In this document: piece by piece, positions 22,844 to 29,249 of the stretch
Layout of the letters: the number at the start of each line of letters is the position of its first letter
How positions within the stretch are numbered: position 1 is the first letter of the stretch
Source of the DNA: a virus
Reading direction: 5' to 3' (one strand)
DNA: 39,368 nt
IMG/VR virus record: IMGVR_UViG_3300015261_000009
Span: 1 to 39,368 of that record
Notes under the pieces: model-generated
The model's database searches: none
What the model saw: only the letters and a program-made list of their open reading frames with translations
What the model was told of the DNA's origin: nothing
Program-made: the position numbers and the translations under genes

Positions 22844-23424
22844 GCTTGGCCTTTCTTGAGTTCCTTCAGCTTCCCCACATACAGCGCCCGGATCGCGATC
22901 AACTCGTCTCGCTCCCACTTGTGCGGCGCATTGCTGGCTTCCAGCGCCTCTACACGAGCAATGCCAATGCGAACCACCAACCCGATTCGATAGTCAACCG
23001 CACGGCCCGCTCCATGCCGGTTGCAGTAGACGAGTTGCCGATGGCAGTTGTCTTCGTTGAATCGGAGGTGGGAGGCGCTTCCTGTTGATCGGTAGTGGCC
23101 TGCGTCCCATCCATGGGCATGGAGGCCATCGACGTTCGTTCCTGTGCGGCCGCAGCAGATGCATGTTTGGTCACGATCTCGCTCCCTGATGAATGCGTTG
23201 AAAGCCGTCTGGGCTTCTTTGATGAGATCGGGAATGCGCTTCAGCTTGGCCTTCCTCTCCCTGAACTCCGCCCGGTCCTTCTTCTCCCGTGCTGCGGCGA
23301 TCTTGGCGAGCCTGCTGTCGATCCATGGCTGCATGCAGTCGTCGTGAAGGACTTGCCTTTCCTTGTCCTCGGGCATGCGGGCCTTGCAGAAGCGGCATTT
23401 GTTGGGCTTGGTGGAGGTCAGCAC
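22840..23424 (-). CDS. ninG: NinG-like recombination protein
   Basis: The 194-residue protein corresponds to lambda NinG. It has an N-terminal zinc-finger pair (CRFCKARM and HDDCMQPWID), a long basic helix (ARLAKIAAAREKKDRAEFRERK type), and the C-terminal conserved block TCICCGRTGTNVDGLHAHGW then DAGHYRSTGSASHLRFNEDN with an HNH-like arrangement of Cys and His. NinG acts in phage recombination, processing branched DNA. The start is GTG 23424, overlapping the NinB stop by 7 bp. Its neighbour NinB is the expected partner. Confidence 0.9.
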   Translation of the reverse strand: MLTSTKPNKCRFCKARMPEDKERQVLHDDCMQPWIDSRLAKIAAAREKKDRAEFRERKAKLKRIPDLIKEAQTAFNAFIRERDRDQTCICCGRTGTNVDGLHAHGWDAGHYRSTGSASHLRFNEDNCHRQLVYCNRHGAGRAVDYRIGLVVRIGIARVEALEASNAPHKWERDELIAIRALYVGKLKELKKGQA

Positions 23425-23891
23425 GGCGCATCCCCCCACGATTTCGGCACGTGCAGCGTGATCCCGCGCTCTACGGCGTAGGCGTTGAGCCACTCGATGA
23501 AGGCCGCGGCCAGCCGGACAGTGAACGTGCGCGACTGCTCGCCTACCGCCACGAAGCCAGCATGGTTCAGCGCCGGCAGCAGTTGCATCTCGCCGAACTT
23601 GGCCCACTCGCCGGCCAGTTCCGGCATGTCCTTCGTCTCGTGCTTGAAGGCATCGATCAGAAGGCGCTTCCAGGACTCGGCATCCAACTTCTTGCCGTAC
23701 AGCTGGTCCTGCTTGGCGATGTCGGAAATGATCGCGTGGAAGTGGGCGTTCTGCCCTTCCCTGCGGGTTTCTTCGCGGACGGTGAGGCGGTAGCGGTGTC
23801 CGGCCATGGTGCCGGGCTTGATCGTCTGGGTGTAGATCGACGTGATGGCGGCGTGCGCCTGCTGCGGATTGATGAGGGCTACGCTGGTCAT
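23418..23891 (-). CDS. ninB: NinB-like recombination protein
   Basis: The 157-residue protein matches the NinB family of lambda. Conserved blocks are NAHFHAIISDIAKQ, KKLDAESWKRLLIDAFKHET, LLPALNHAGFVAVGEQSRTFTV and AFIEWLNAYAVERGITLHVP. NinB binds single-stranded DNA and works with Red/Erf-type recombination. The ATG at 23891 follows GGGGGAAG and overlaps the upstream stop as ATGA. Together with NinG and the ERF protein on the other arm, it gives the phage a complete single-strand annealing toolkit. Confidence 0.9.
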   Translation of the reverse strand: MTSVALINPQQAHAAITSIYTQTIKPGTMAGHRYRLTVREETRREGQNAHFHAIISDIAKQDQLYGKKLDAESWKRLLIDAFKHETKDMPELAGEWAKFGEMQLLPALNHAGFVAVGEQSRTFTVRLAAAFIEWLNAYAVERGITLHVPKSWGDAPC

Positions 23892-24016
23892 GACTTCCCC
23901 CAAGCCCGCTGCCAGTCAAACCACGCATCAGTGAAGGGCGCGTAGCGGCAGTGGTCGCGCCCAAAGCCGTTTTCCCTGGCCCACTTGCCCTGCGATTCAG
24001 CGATGCTTGTGGTCAC
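23888..24016 (-). CDS. 42-residue protein resembling the RMF/CrpP fold
   Basis: A GTG at 24016 overlaps the upstream stop (GTGA) and opens a 42-codon frame to 23888: VTTSIAESQGKWARENGFGR, then DHCRYAPFTDAWFDWQRAWG. The pattern GxxxGxxxCxYxxF...WxxWQRAW recalls ribosome modulation factor and CrpP-like phage proteins (GxxAxxxG...CPY...WxxGW). The match is weak and from memory. A much longer upstream frame exists but is out of phase with the coupled neighbour. Confidence 0.5.
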   Translation of the reverse strand: MTTSIAESQGKWARENGFGRDHCRYAPFTDAWFDWQRAWGKS

Positions 24017-24219
24017 GGTGTTGGCGGCTCGGTAGATCGCAGCGGTTGGCCAGGCGGCCTCGAGCGCTCGCGCATCGCCGCCTCCAGCATCGACGGCAGC
24101 TCCGCTAGTTCCGGGCGCTTCGCCAGTTCCTTGGCCCGCGCCCAGCAGTGCTGTTTCCACGACTCCGGGAATTCCTCCATCAGGTGCAGGAGGTGCGTCA
24201 GATGTTGGTCGAGATTCAT
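24013..24219 (-). CDS. Hypothetical 68-residue early protein
   Basis: The product starts at ATG 24219, MNLDQHLTHLLHLMEEFPES, then WKQHCWARAKELAKRPEL, with a Pro/Arg-rich tail. The helical body with conserved-looking WKQHCWARAKELAK is a common phage small-protein motif at this position. No function is known. Its start lies 6 nt after the stop of the membrane peptide upstream. Confidence 0.6.
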   Translation of the reverse strand: MNLDQHLTHLLHLMEEFPESWKQHCWARAKELAKRPELAELPSMLEAAMRERSRPPGQPLRSTEPPTP

Positions 24220-24225
24220 GGCAGT

Positions 24226-24342
24226 TCATTCCCATGGCCTCCAGCCCTTCATGATGGCGGCGCAAGCAACGGCACCGATGGCGAGCCAGAAGCCCAGCCA
24301 CGCGATGCCCTCGCCAATTTCCTTTGCGGCTTCGGCGCTCAT
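24226..24342 (-). CDS. 38-residue single-span membrane peptide
   Basis: An ATG at 24342 overlaps the stop of the preceding gene (ATGA) and opens a 38-residue frame ending TGA at 24226: MSAEAAKEIGEGIAWLGFWL, then an alanine/valine-rich segment and KGWRPWE. One transmembrane helix is clear. The ATGA coupling and the immediate spacing to the next gene support translation. The role is unknown. Confidence 0.6.
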   Translation of the reverse strand: MSAEAAKEIGEGIAWLGFWLAIGAVACAAIMKGWRPWE

Positions 24343-24707
24343 GCCATCGCTCCCCATGCAGCCTGAAGCTCGGGGCGGGACGCAACAGCGTCAGCCACCA
24401 TTGCGTCTTGACGCGACGGCACGAGTGGCCGTGTCCGTGGCCGGCCTCTGGGGCGCTTGGGCTGATCTGCCAAGGCTGCCTTCGCGGTCGCTCGCTTGGT
24501 GCGGGCTGCATTTTTTTGAGACACAACGCGGCCGGCATCAGTGACCTTGAAGGGGCGGTCTACTGCCTCTATGGCCTTGCGAACACGCAGCGAGTGCATC
24601 GCTTCGTGGACTTGCTTCAGCGTCATCCCGGTTGTCTCAACCAGTTGGTTGTATGACAGGGGGCCGCGATCGATCAGCAGCTTCAGGAGGATCATGGAAT
24701 GGCTCAT
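24339..24707 (-). CDS. Winged-helix DNA-binding protein with basic tail
   Basis: The 122-residue product starts at ATG 24707 (MSHSMILLKLLIDRGPLSYN). Residues 1-60 form a winged helix-turn-helix (NQLVETTGMTLKQVHEAMHS as the recognition region, then RVRKAIEAVDRPFKVTDAG). The following segment is a basic, AT-hook-like stretch (KRPRGRPRTRPL). It may be a phage transcriptional regulator or replication accessory. It follows a second winged-helix protein with which it overlaps as ATGA. Confidence 0.7.
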   Translation of the reverse strand: MSHSMILLKLLIDRGPLSYNQLVETTGMTLKQVHEAMHSLRVRKAIEAVDRPFKVTDAGRVVSQKNAARTKRATAKAALADQPKRPRGRPRTRPLVPSRQDAMVADAVASRPELQAAWGAMA

Positions 24708-25093
24708 GGCAAATTCGTCCGCTGCCGATTGGCGAACCGCCACTTGCCCACCGCATTGCGCTCCAGATGGCCGGCATCACCCAGCGCACGCATGTATTTC
24801 TGCGCGACCTGCTCAACCACTCCGAAGCGCTCGGCAACGCAGGCCTGCGGCGGAAGCTGGTCGTTCTCTTCGAAGAACTCGTGGCAGTACGCAAGAACCC
24901 CCACGATCCTTGCTTGCAAGGCAGCACGCAGATAGCCGCCCTTGCCCGGGATGCCGGTTGCGTGCGCCCGGGGCTTCCTGACCTTCGGCACTTGGACGAT
25001 CGGAAGCCGGGCGCGATGCTTCGGTGATGGGAGGCCGCGGAGTTGCGCGGCGATGCGGTTTGCCACTTGGCATTCGGCGCTGAATTCGCTCAT
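24704..25093 (-). CDS. Winged-helix DNA-binding protein
   Basis: The 129-residue product starts at ATG 25093 (MSEFSAECQVANRIAAQLRG), coupled to the loader gene by an ATGA overlap. After a basic linker (SPKHRARLPIVQVPKVRKPR) the C-terminal half is a helix-turn-helix: ALQARIVGVLAYCHEFFEEN, DQLPPQACVAERFGVVEQVA, then GHLERNAVGKWRFA as wing, resembling LexA/MarR-like layouts used to read DNA. It may regulate the early operon. No more specific family is recognised. Confidence 0.7.
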   Translation of the reverse strand: MSEFSAECQVANRIAAQLRGLPSPKHRARLPIVQVPKVRKPRAHATGIPGKGGYLRAALQARIVGVLAYCHEFFEENDQLPPQACVAERFGVVEQVAQKYMRALGDAGHLERNAVGKWRFANRQRTNLP

Positions 25094-25680
25094 GCTGCGA
25101 TCCCCGGCACGTCGCGGCCGACAGCAGCGCCGGCCAGCGTCAGGATGTCCATGGACGGTGCTGGCAGCATGGGCGCCAGTTCCTGCGCGTGCTCGTAGCT
25201 CAGCCGACCCTTGCTGACGGCATCGGCCAACACGGCTTCCTGTCCGCTCTTGTCGAACCCGAGGGACGGCGTCCACGACACCGGATGGCCCGCGTCCCGC
25301 GCTTCGCCAACGAGGCGGGTGTAGGCCTCCTTGAACGCCATGCGCGCGGCAACGCGGTCGCCTTCGTCCAGCAGCCCGCGCGCCACGCCGAAGGCATTTG
25401 CCATCTCGTCGGTCCACACGACCGATTGCGATTCGTCGAATGGCATCTGCGACCACGCTTCTTCGACGCCAGGCCGGCCGTCATCGAGACGGGACACCAC
25501 GTCCTGGATCGTCAGCACGCCCTTGACCTCGCGGCGGCAGCGCGCCAGCGCCTTGATGACGGCGTCCTCAGGGAAGCGGGAGAGGTCTTGCACGAACACC
25601 CGTGCAGCTCCTTCGCTGAAAGTCCGGCCGCACAGTTCGGCAGTCACTGCGACGGCCTGCACGAGTTCAATGCTGGGCAT
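25090..25680 (-). CDS. Probable helicase loader (lambda P analogue)
   Basis: The 196-residue protein has an N-terminal helical domain resembling G39P/loader-like proteins: LVQAVAVTAELCGRTFSEGA, RFPEDAVIKALARCRREVKG, then LTIQDVVSRLDDGRPGVEEAW, a segment shared with loader/inhibitor families. The C-terminal half is helical with EARDAGHPVSWTPSLGFDKS. It likely recruits host DnaB to the origin set by the adjacent initiator. Start at ATG 25680 (AGGAGCGTACCC) overlaps the initiator stop by 14 bp. No helicase is encoded, so use of the host enzyme fits. Confidence 0.72.
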   Translation of the reverse strand: MPSIELVQAVAVTAELCGRTFSEGAARVFVQDLSRFPEDAVIKALARCRREVKGVLTIQDVVSRLDDGRPGVEEAWSQMPFDESQSVVWTDEMANAFGVARGLLDEGDRVAARMAFKEAYTRLVGEARDAGHPVSWTPSLGFDKSGQEAVLADAVSKGRLSYEHAQELAPMLPAPSMDILTLAGAAVGRDVPGIAA

Positions 25681-26590
25681 GGGTACGCTCCTGGGCTTGG
25701 GCTTCCGCGAGCAATGGCGCGAAAGCGTTGAAATTGGCTTGGGTCTTGTCGGCTTGAATGGCCTGGGTGGCGGTGCCCTGTCGGCCCGTAGCCCACTCGG
25801 TGCGCAGCTTCTCGGCGTCCATCACGAGCATCCCGACCGAATGACCGGCGCTCACGTAGCGGTTGTTGTTGCTTCGGACGTAGAAGGCGGCGACGGCCGG
25901 GGCCTCTTCCGAGCCGAGCCGAGAAACGAGGTTGGCAAGCTGGCCGTTCACCGTGGCATTGCGCACGGGCTCGACGTGATACCGGACGGAGTAGGCAGTG
26001 GAGTAGGCCTTCCACGTCCCCACGGTCGGCGGCGGCTCCTTGTCCTCTTTCGCCTTCTTTGCCTTCACCGGCTTTGCCGTGGCCGGGGCATCCTCCGCAG
26101 GAGGTGCTCCGAAAAGGGTTTCTGTTTTTGAATCTGGAATCAGCAACGAGGAATCAGCAACAGGGAATCCGGAATCGGGAATCAGTAACAAGGAATCAGC
26201 AGGATTTCCACCGTCTTGCTCCTGTGCCTCTTTGGGCTCTAACGGTGCTTTAACCGTTACGCCACCGTTAATTCCTGGAATCTCCGAGGCTTTCTCGGTG
26301 TGATGTGGGTTTTGATGCTTGCTCCAGTTGGCAATCTGGATGTACCGAGCACCGTTGACCTCGTAGCGGACAACGAACTTGGCCTCGTGCAGCGCCTGCA
26401 GCATCGCGTCGATGTCGAGGTTGTCGGCAGGGAAGACGTCGATCTTGATCTTCTTCGGGCGGTCCTGAAGGCGCCCCTCCTTGTCGGCCACGGTCCACAA
26501 GCCGGCGAACAGAAGGCGCGTGGCGAAGTCGAGCTCCACCAGGTCTTCATTCGTGAAGAAGCCCGGCTTGATATTGCGGGAACGGGCCAC
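25667..26590 (-). CDS. Replication initiator protein (lambda O analogue)
   Basis: The 307-residue product starts at GTG 26590, which overlaps the upstream TAG and follows GGGAGG. The N-terminal domain (ARSRNIKPGFFTNEDLVELD to RPKKIKIDVFPADNLDIDAM then YIQIANWSKHQNPH) is a winged-helix domain common to phage replication initiators. The centre is low-complexity with repeated SLLLIPDS, encoded by the iteron array. A basic linker (KPVKAKKAKEDKEP) leads to a C-terminal domain with YSVRYHVEPVRNATVNGQLA, likely to contact the loader. This is the order of lambda O then P. Confidence 0.82.
   Translation of the reverse strand: MARSRNIKPGFFTNEDLVELDFATRLLFAGLWTVADKEGRLQDRPKKIKIDVFPADNLDIDAMLQALHEAKFVVRYEVNGARYIQIANWSKHQNPHHTEKASEIPGINGGVTVKAPLEPKEAQEQDGGNPADSLLLIPDSGFPVADSSLLIPDSKTETLFGAPPAEDAPATAKPVKAKKAKEDKEPPPTVGTWKAYSTAYSVRYHVEPVRNATVNGQLANLVSRLGSEEAPAVAAFYVRSNNNRYVSAGHSVGMLVMDAEKLRTEWATGRQGTATQAIQADKTQANFNAFAPLLAEAQAQERTHAQH
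26129..26205. repeat. 14-bp iteron array inside the initiator gene: candidate origin
   Basis: Five tandem 14-bp units start at 26136, 26150, 26164, 26178 and 26192 on the plus strand with consensus GGAATCAGCAACgA. An extra seven-base half unit occurs at 26129 and another within the third unit at 26171. The array is flanked by an AT-richer tract (GAAAAGGGTTTCTGTTTTTG) on one side. An inverted repeat, TAACGG...CCGTTA, lies about 40 bp away on the other side (26242-26261). It resembles lambda ori inside gene O. Confidence 0.75.
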
Positions 26591-26874
26591 TACACAGCCT
26601 CCCAAGCCCGAAACCCGTTGTGCACGGCGCCAGTGGTTCGGATGAGCCCCTTGGCCTGCATCTCGTGCAGTCGGCGATCGACCTGAACAATGCTCAGGCC
26701 GGTGAAGCGGGAGATGTGCTCGGGAGTGCCAGCGCCTTCGTTGCGGAGCACGGCCAGGATGCGGCCGGCATGGCTCGATGCAAACTGGCTCGCGCGCTCC
26801 GCTGCCATGTGGCTCGTTTCGGGGTCGGTTGCTCGAGCGCGCGGCTTGTCGAACATTTCGATGTGCATGTCCAT
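26590..26874 (-). CDS. Winged-helix regulator-like protein
   Basis: The 94-residue protein (MDMHIEMFDKPRARATDPET) contains a winged helix: QFASSHAGRILAVLRNEGAG, TPEHISRFTGLSIVQVDRRL, then HEMQAKGLIRTTGAVHNGFR. This layout is close to phage proteins with ATDPETSHxAA openings. It may bind DNA or act in replication with the initiator, whose GTG start overlaps its stop. The upstream stop and this start share one base (TGATG). Confidence 0.7.
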   Translation of the reverse strand: MDMHIEMFDKPRARATDPETSHMAAERASQFASSHAGRILAVLRNEGAGTPEHISRFTGLSIVQVDRRLHEMQAKGLIRTTGAVHNGFRAWEAV

Positions 26875-27119
26875 CAGATGCCGCCCTTCTTGAGCGCATG
26901 GCGACGATGCGCGTCCGCCTCACCCTGCTCACGACTGGGAATGGAGATTCCGCGGCTGTAGGGGGTTACCAGGCCGTTGGTGCGGTACAGCGTGGGTGGG
27001 CGGCAGGGAGGGAGTCCTACTGCGTGCTCGATGCTGGGGAACGGGGCCGGGACTTGGTGCATGAAGTCGGCGGTGGAATCCATGTCGTCGCACATGGCTT
27101 GGGTGATGGTGTGGTTCAT
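26874..27119 (-). CDS. Hypothetical 81-residue early protein
   Basis: The product, MNHTITQAMCDDMDSTADFM followed by a proline-rich centre (PSIEHAVGLPPCRPPTLYRT) and a charged tail (REQGEADAHRRHALKKGGI), overlaps the CII-like stop as ATGA. No family is recognised. The tail pattern QGEADAxRRxALKKG is frequent in phage proteins of this neighbourhood. Confidence 0.6.
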   Translation of the reverse strand: MNHTITQAMCDDMDSTADFMHQVPAPFPSIEHAVGLPPCRPPTLYRTNGLVTPYSRGISIPSREQGEADAHRRHALKKGGI

Positions 27120-27481
27120 GCCAAGCCTGCTTTCTTCATGAGCGCCTGGACAGCCGCGAGGGCTTCAGGCAATGCCTGCAAAGCGGCCGAGTTCTCGACA
27201 TCGGGCTTTTGCAGGAACTTCGCCATCAGGTAATAGATGGGCGTGTAGTCGCGCGTCTTCTCAAGGTAGAGCTCGAATTCATCGACGCCGAACTTGCGTT
27301 GCGATTCGTCGCTGAGCTGGTTGCTCAGGTTGCCGGGCGACTCGTTCAGGTCGATGGCACAGGTGGAGAGGCCGCGGCGGTAGATGCCTGCGCCGATGCA
27401 GTCCCGCAGGTTGCGGTGACGCTCAACAAGACCCGGTTCGAAGTCAATCGTGAGCTGCTTTTTGGGGGCTGTGAGAGTCAC
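27116..27481 (-). CDS. cII: CII-like transcriptional activator
   Basis: The 121-residue product starts at GTG 27481 (ribosome site AGGA). It has a helix-turn-helix with LRDCIGAGIYRRGLSTCAID, LNESPGNLSNQLSDESQRKF, then ELYLEKTRDYTPIYYLMAKF, matching the phage CII/CP76-type regulator family. Such proteins activate establishment promoters for repressor and integrase. Location downstream of cro matches lambda. Its target promoters are not identifiable by eye. Confidence 0.8.
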   Translation of the reverse strand: MTLTAPKKQLTIDFEPGLVERHRNLRDCIGAGIYRRGLSTCAIDLNESPGNLSNQLSDESQRKFGVDEFELYLEKTRDYTPIYYLMAKFLQKPDVENSAALQALPEALAAVQALMKKAGLA

Positions 27482-27556
27482 TGATAAATCCTGTTGTCAG
27501 TCGTTGTCACTGGGGTGCAAAAGAATGGGCACATGCAAACAGCACATGCCCTCGCT

Positions 27557-27664
27557 CTAGTCGCCCTCGCCGATCTCATCGTTCGCACTGGTGAGCGACG
27601 GGCTGCCTGCCACGTAACAGCCAATCAAGATGAGGATGTAGATGCCAAGGAAGACGTAGGCCAT
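27557..27664 (-). CDS. 35-residue membrane peptide
   Basis: A frame from ATG 27664 to TAG at 27557 encodes MAYVFLGIYILILIGCYVAG followed by an acidic tail (SPSLTSANDEIGEGD). One membrane span is clear. It begins 4 nt after the stop of the preceding membrane peptide. It is too small for standard gene callers. Confidence 0.55.
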   Translation of the reverse strand: MAYVFLGIYILILIGCYVAGSPSLTSANDEIGEGD

Positions 27665-27667
27665 GGC

Positions 27668-27778
27668 TCAGTCCTTGTCGTCATCAGACGAATCGAGCCA
27701 GTGCAGCACCGCAGCTGCGATCAGGATCACCGTGACCACGGCAAGCAGGATCTGGATGGCGAAGAGGAAGGTGTGCAT
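27668..27778 (-). CDS. 36-residue membrane peptide downstream of cro
   Basis: A frame from ATG 27778 (GAGGCCTGAGCC upstream) to TGA at 27668 encodes MHTFLFAIQILLAVVTVILI, then AAAVLHWLDSSDDDKD. It is one transmembrane helix with an acidic cytoplasmic-type tail. It lies 4 nt after the cro stop, tightly packed with the second peptide, so the two probably form a unit of early membrane peptides. Confidence 0.6.
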   Translation of the reverse strand: MHTFLFAIQILLAVVTVILIAAAVLHWLDSSDDDKD

Positions 27779-27781
27779 GGC

Positions 27782-28015
27782 TCAGGCCTCGGCCTTCTGC
27801 TTGGCAGAGCGCTTGGGCTTGCTCCACTGGAACTGAGGACAAGCCTTCTCGCGTGGAACGCCTGTGAACTTCTCGAAGTCGTTGGCGCGATCAGCCGGGA
27901 CAAAGCCCTTACGGCGCCAGTCGTTCACAGATTGCTTGGAGACGCCCAATGCCTTTGACACAGCAACTTGAACGCCACGCTTGGCGAAGAGAATTTCGAG
28001 ATCAGGGTTCGGCAT
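27782..28015 (-). CDS. cro: Cro-like repressor
   Basis: The 77-residue product starts at ATG 28015 (MPNPDLEILFAKRGVQVAVS), with a helix-turn-helix QVAVSKALGVSKQSVNDWRR and a basic C-terminus (WSKPKRSAKQKAEA). It is divergent from the repressor gene and first in the minus-strand early operon, as expected for Cro. A TTG at 28057 would extend it by 14 residues but lies inside the promoter. The predicted transcription start coincides with the ATG, so the message may be leaderless. Confidence 0.82.
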   Translation of the reverse strand: MPNPDLEILFAKRGVQVAVSKALGVSKQSVNDWRRKGFVPADRANDFEKFTGVPREKACPQFQWSKPKRSAKQKAEA

Positions 28016-28020
28016 GTCCT

Positions 28021-28063
28021 GAGTATGGCTCAACCCAACTACATGAGTCAAGTTCAACCAGAC
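28021..28063 (-). promoter_or_regulatory. PR/OR-like promoter for cro
   Basis: On the minus strand TTGACT (28051-28046) is followed after 18 bp by CATACT (28027-28022). The surrounding block repeats TTGA-type motifs and is about 86 percent identical to the block at 29250-29291. The start point falls at or next to the cro ATG. Confidence 0.7.
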
Positions 28064-28070
28064 AACCGTT

Positions 28071-28104
28071 TTGTCATGAAGGAGCGCCTCCTTATGCTCG
28101 AAAC
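28071..28104 (+). promoter_or_regulatory. PRM-like promoter with embedded palindrome
   Basis: TTGTCA (28071-28076), 16-bp spacer and TATGCT (28093-28098) form a promoter for the repressor gene, whose ATG begins 7 nt after the -10. The spacer holds a perfect inverted repeat, AAGGAG-CGC-CTCCTT (28079-28093), a possible operator. Confidence 0.55.
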
Positions 28105-28671
28105 ATGACGAACAGCATCAGTTTCGGTTTCGGAGAGCGCCTCAAGGCCGCCCGCAAAGCCGCGGGGATCACAGGAGCGGAGCTCGGCGAGGGCGCAGGC
28201 GAGAATGGACGCAACGCTTCTAAGGCGTCTGTCTCCGACTGGGAGAATGAGCGGCACTATCCAAAGGCCGATCAATTACGAGTCATATGTCTGAAACTGA
28301 ATATCAGCGCCGACCATTTGGTATTTGGCGATATAAAAGAAGAGTTGCGGCTTATTCAGGCGGAGGCCACGATTGAAATGCTGAGTCCCGAACAGCGGCG
28401 CGCGTTGTTGTCAAGGATGATTGGTGGCGCTACTACAAATCCACTAGCGGCGCCCTATCCTGCCCAATCAACAGACGAAAACACTAGGTTAAAAGACGTA
28501 CCACGGGTAATTCCCCACACTGCTACTTCCTCACATATTGATACTGGGGCTAACAAAAACAAATATGAAACGAAGGCCTGGGTGATTAAGGAAAAGGACA
28601 AAACAAGTGGGCAACGTGATACCGATACGCCAGCTCGACCCGAGCGAAAGCGTAAAAAGGGCTCTCAGTGA
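28105..28671 (+). CDS. CI-like repressor with helix-turn-helix but no S24 peptidase domain
   Basis: The 188-residue protein has an XRE-type helix-turn-helix in residues 7-65 (FGERLKAARKAAGITGAELG, ASKASVSDWENERHYPKADQ, LRVICLKLNISADHLVFGD). The rest is a helical segment (EEATIEMLSPEQRRALLSRM type) and a basic, lysine-rich end (PARPERKRKKGSQ). The C-terminal autocleavage peptidase of lambda CI is absent, so induction must work differently. The ATG lies where the predicted promoter would start transcription, so the message may be leaderless. The last 65 bases overlap the next gene in another frame. Confidence 0.78.
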   Translation: MTNSISFGFGERLKAARKAAGITGAELGEGAGENGRNASKASVSDWENERHYPKADQLRVICLKLNISADHLVFGDIKEELRLIQAEATIEMLSPEQRRALLSRMIGGATTNPLAAPYPAQSTDENTRLKDVPRVIPHTATSSHIDTGANKNKYETKAWVIKEKDKTSGQRDTDTPARPERKRKKGSQ

Positions 28672-28948
28672 TCTGAATGCACGCAGCAACACCGAGAGAT
28701 TCAGAGGCTTCATCTTCCTGATGGAAACAGAAGATGGAGAGCAAGTGGTCGGCGCCAGCGGGTTGTTCGCAACCGATCTGGGGCGCGCAGCCAAGGCGGC
28801 AAAAGCTGGTTTCGAGTGCCTACTAGGGAACTCGAGATTTATTAGTGAGGTGGATACGAAATTGGAACTACCGCGCAGACTGCGCAAGGAGAAAAAGGAT
28901 GAAGCAGAAGAGAGCCATCGTGTTGTCGTTCGCAACATGCCTAGGTAG
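28607..28948 (+). CDS. Hypothetical protein in the repressor operon
   Basis: The 113-residue product starts at GTG 28607 (AAGGACAAAACAA upstream), overlapping the repressor C-terminus. It is a small alpha/beta protein (MGNVIPIRQLDPSESVKRAL, RFRGFIFLMETEDGEQVVGA, SGLFATDLGRAAKAAKAGFE) with a basic end. Short proteins with this NVIPIRQ opening follow repressor genes in similar phages, to my recollection. Possible roles are repressor partner or antirepressor; none is shown. Confidence 0.65.
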   Translation: MGNVIPIRQLDPSESVKRALSDLNARSNTERFRGFIFLMETEDGEQVVGASGLFATDLGRAAKAAKAGFECLLGNSRFISEVDTKLELPRRLRKEKKDEAEESHRVVVRNMPR

Positions 28949-29144
28949 CTTGCTTGGGGGGTGCGCGATGACTCCTGACGAGCAGGACCGCTTCCGCGCG
29001 AACTTCATGCAAGGGCTGGCCGCAGGGCAGGCAGCACGCCCCGTCTACCAGGCGCCCGTGTATCAAATGCCCATCCCTCGGCAGACCAACACTACGTGCC
29101 GCAGGAACTCATGGGATGGATCAGTAAGTTGTAATTCTTGGTGA
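28899..29144 (+). CDS. Small lipoprotein, last gene of the repressor operon
   Basis: The 81-residue product starts at ATG 28899 after AAGGAGAAAAAGG. A signal peptide (MKQKRAIVLSFATCLGSLLG) ends in the lipobox LLGGC. The mature part is Ala/Gln/Pro-rich (QGLAAGQAARPVYQAPVYQM) and ends in a Cys-containing tail (CRRNSWDGSVSCNSW). Because it is co-transcribed with the repressor, it should be made in lysogens and could act at the envelope as superinfection exclusion or conversion factor. A terminator follows. Confidence 0.7.
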   Translation: MKQKRAIVLSFATCLGSLLGGCAMTPDEQDRFRANFMQGLAAGQAARPVYQAPVYQMPIPRQTNTTCRRNSWDGSVSCNSW

Positions 29145-29161
29145 CCTGAGCCGCCCCGAGC

Positions 29162-29186
29162 AGCCCGCTATACGCGGGCTTTTTTA
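29162..29186 (+). terminator. Terminator of the repressor operon
   Basis: A perfect 7-bp stem (AGCCCGC with GCGGGCT), loop TATAC, followed by TTTTTT on the plus strand, 17 bp after the lipoprotein stop. Confidence 0.88.
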
Positions 29187-29249
29187 CGTCCATATGCAGC
29201 GAAGTCTGGTTTGTGGTCGCGGCTCATGATTTCGTATTCTAACGTTTTG

